Below, one piece after another: positions 6,489-6,490 of a stretch of DNA of 6,490 nucleotides; the first letter of the stretch is position 1, and every line of letters begins with the position of its first letter. This DNA comes from an uncultured Eubacteriales bacterium (GTDB lineage: Bacteria > Bacillota > Clostridia > Oscillospirales > Acutalibacteraceae). Position numbers and translations under genes: made by a program. The DNA lies in NCBI GenBank assembly GCA_934630995.1, contig CAKTXU010000106.1, positions 1 through 6,490 on the forward strand, written 5' to 3'. The notes under the pieces are model-generated. The model saw only the letters and a list, made by a program, of their open reading frames with translations, was not told the origin of the DNA and did not search any database.

Positions 6489-6490
6489 GC

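Overview
The window is GC-rich (clearly above 60% by eye) and densely coding. All five genes lie on the + strand with short gaps of 13 to 77 bases. The gene order, Shine-Dalgarno-type ribosome sites, and DprA/TopA/TrmFO/PlsX sequences point to a high-GC member of the Firmicutes, class Clostridia, probably Oscillospiraceae/Ruminococcaceae-like. That taxonomic placement is inference from gene content and style, not from a database match.

Layout: (1) 2-412, the C-terminal part of a SpoU/TrmH-family RNA 2'-O-ribose methyltransferase, cut by the left edge. (2) 432-1610, dprA, the DNA-processing protein that loads RecA on single-stranded DNA. (3) 1611-1687, a 77-base spacer holding a perfect 16-base GC palindrome. 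(4) 1688-3823, topA, DNA topoisomerase I with three C-terminal zinc ribbons, starting at GTG. (5) 3837-5165, trmFO, the folate/FAD-dependent tRNA U54 methyltransferase. (6) A 30-base gap carrying a perfect extended -10 element. (7) 5196-6215, plsX, phosphate acyltransferase. (8) 6264-6488, a small acidic acyl-carrier-protein-like gene.

The window joins two housekeeping clusters. The dprA-topA-trmFO block is a well-known Firmicutes neighbourhood for DNA and tRNA maintenance. The plsX-acp block is the start of the phospholipid-precursor cluster that usually runs on into rnc and smc. PlsX makes acyl-phosphate from acyl-ACP, so an ACP gene next to it makes sense. The fapR, fabD and fabG genes that flank or separate these genes in Bacillus are not present here.

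The one observation that stands out is the ACP-like protein. It has the helical pattern and acidity of an ACP, but the Asp-Ser-Leu motif that carries the phosphopantetheine arm is replaced: the residue aligned with the modified serine is Asp34, and the only nearby serine is one position early. It may be a non-acylatable ACP relative beside plsX. I saw no mobile element, CRISPR array, tRNA or rRNA, riboswitch or defence system. Apart from the ACP-like gene the region looks like ordinary core genome.
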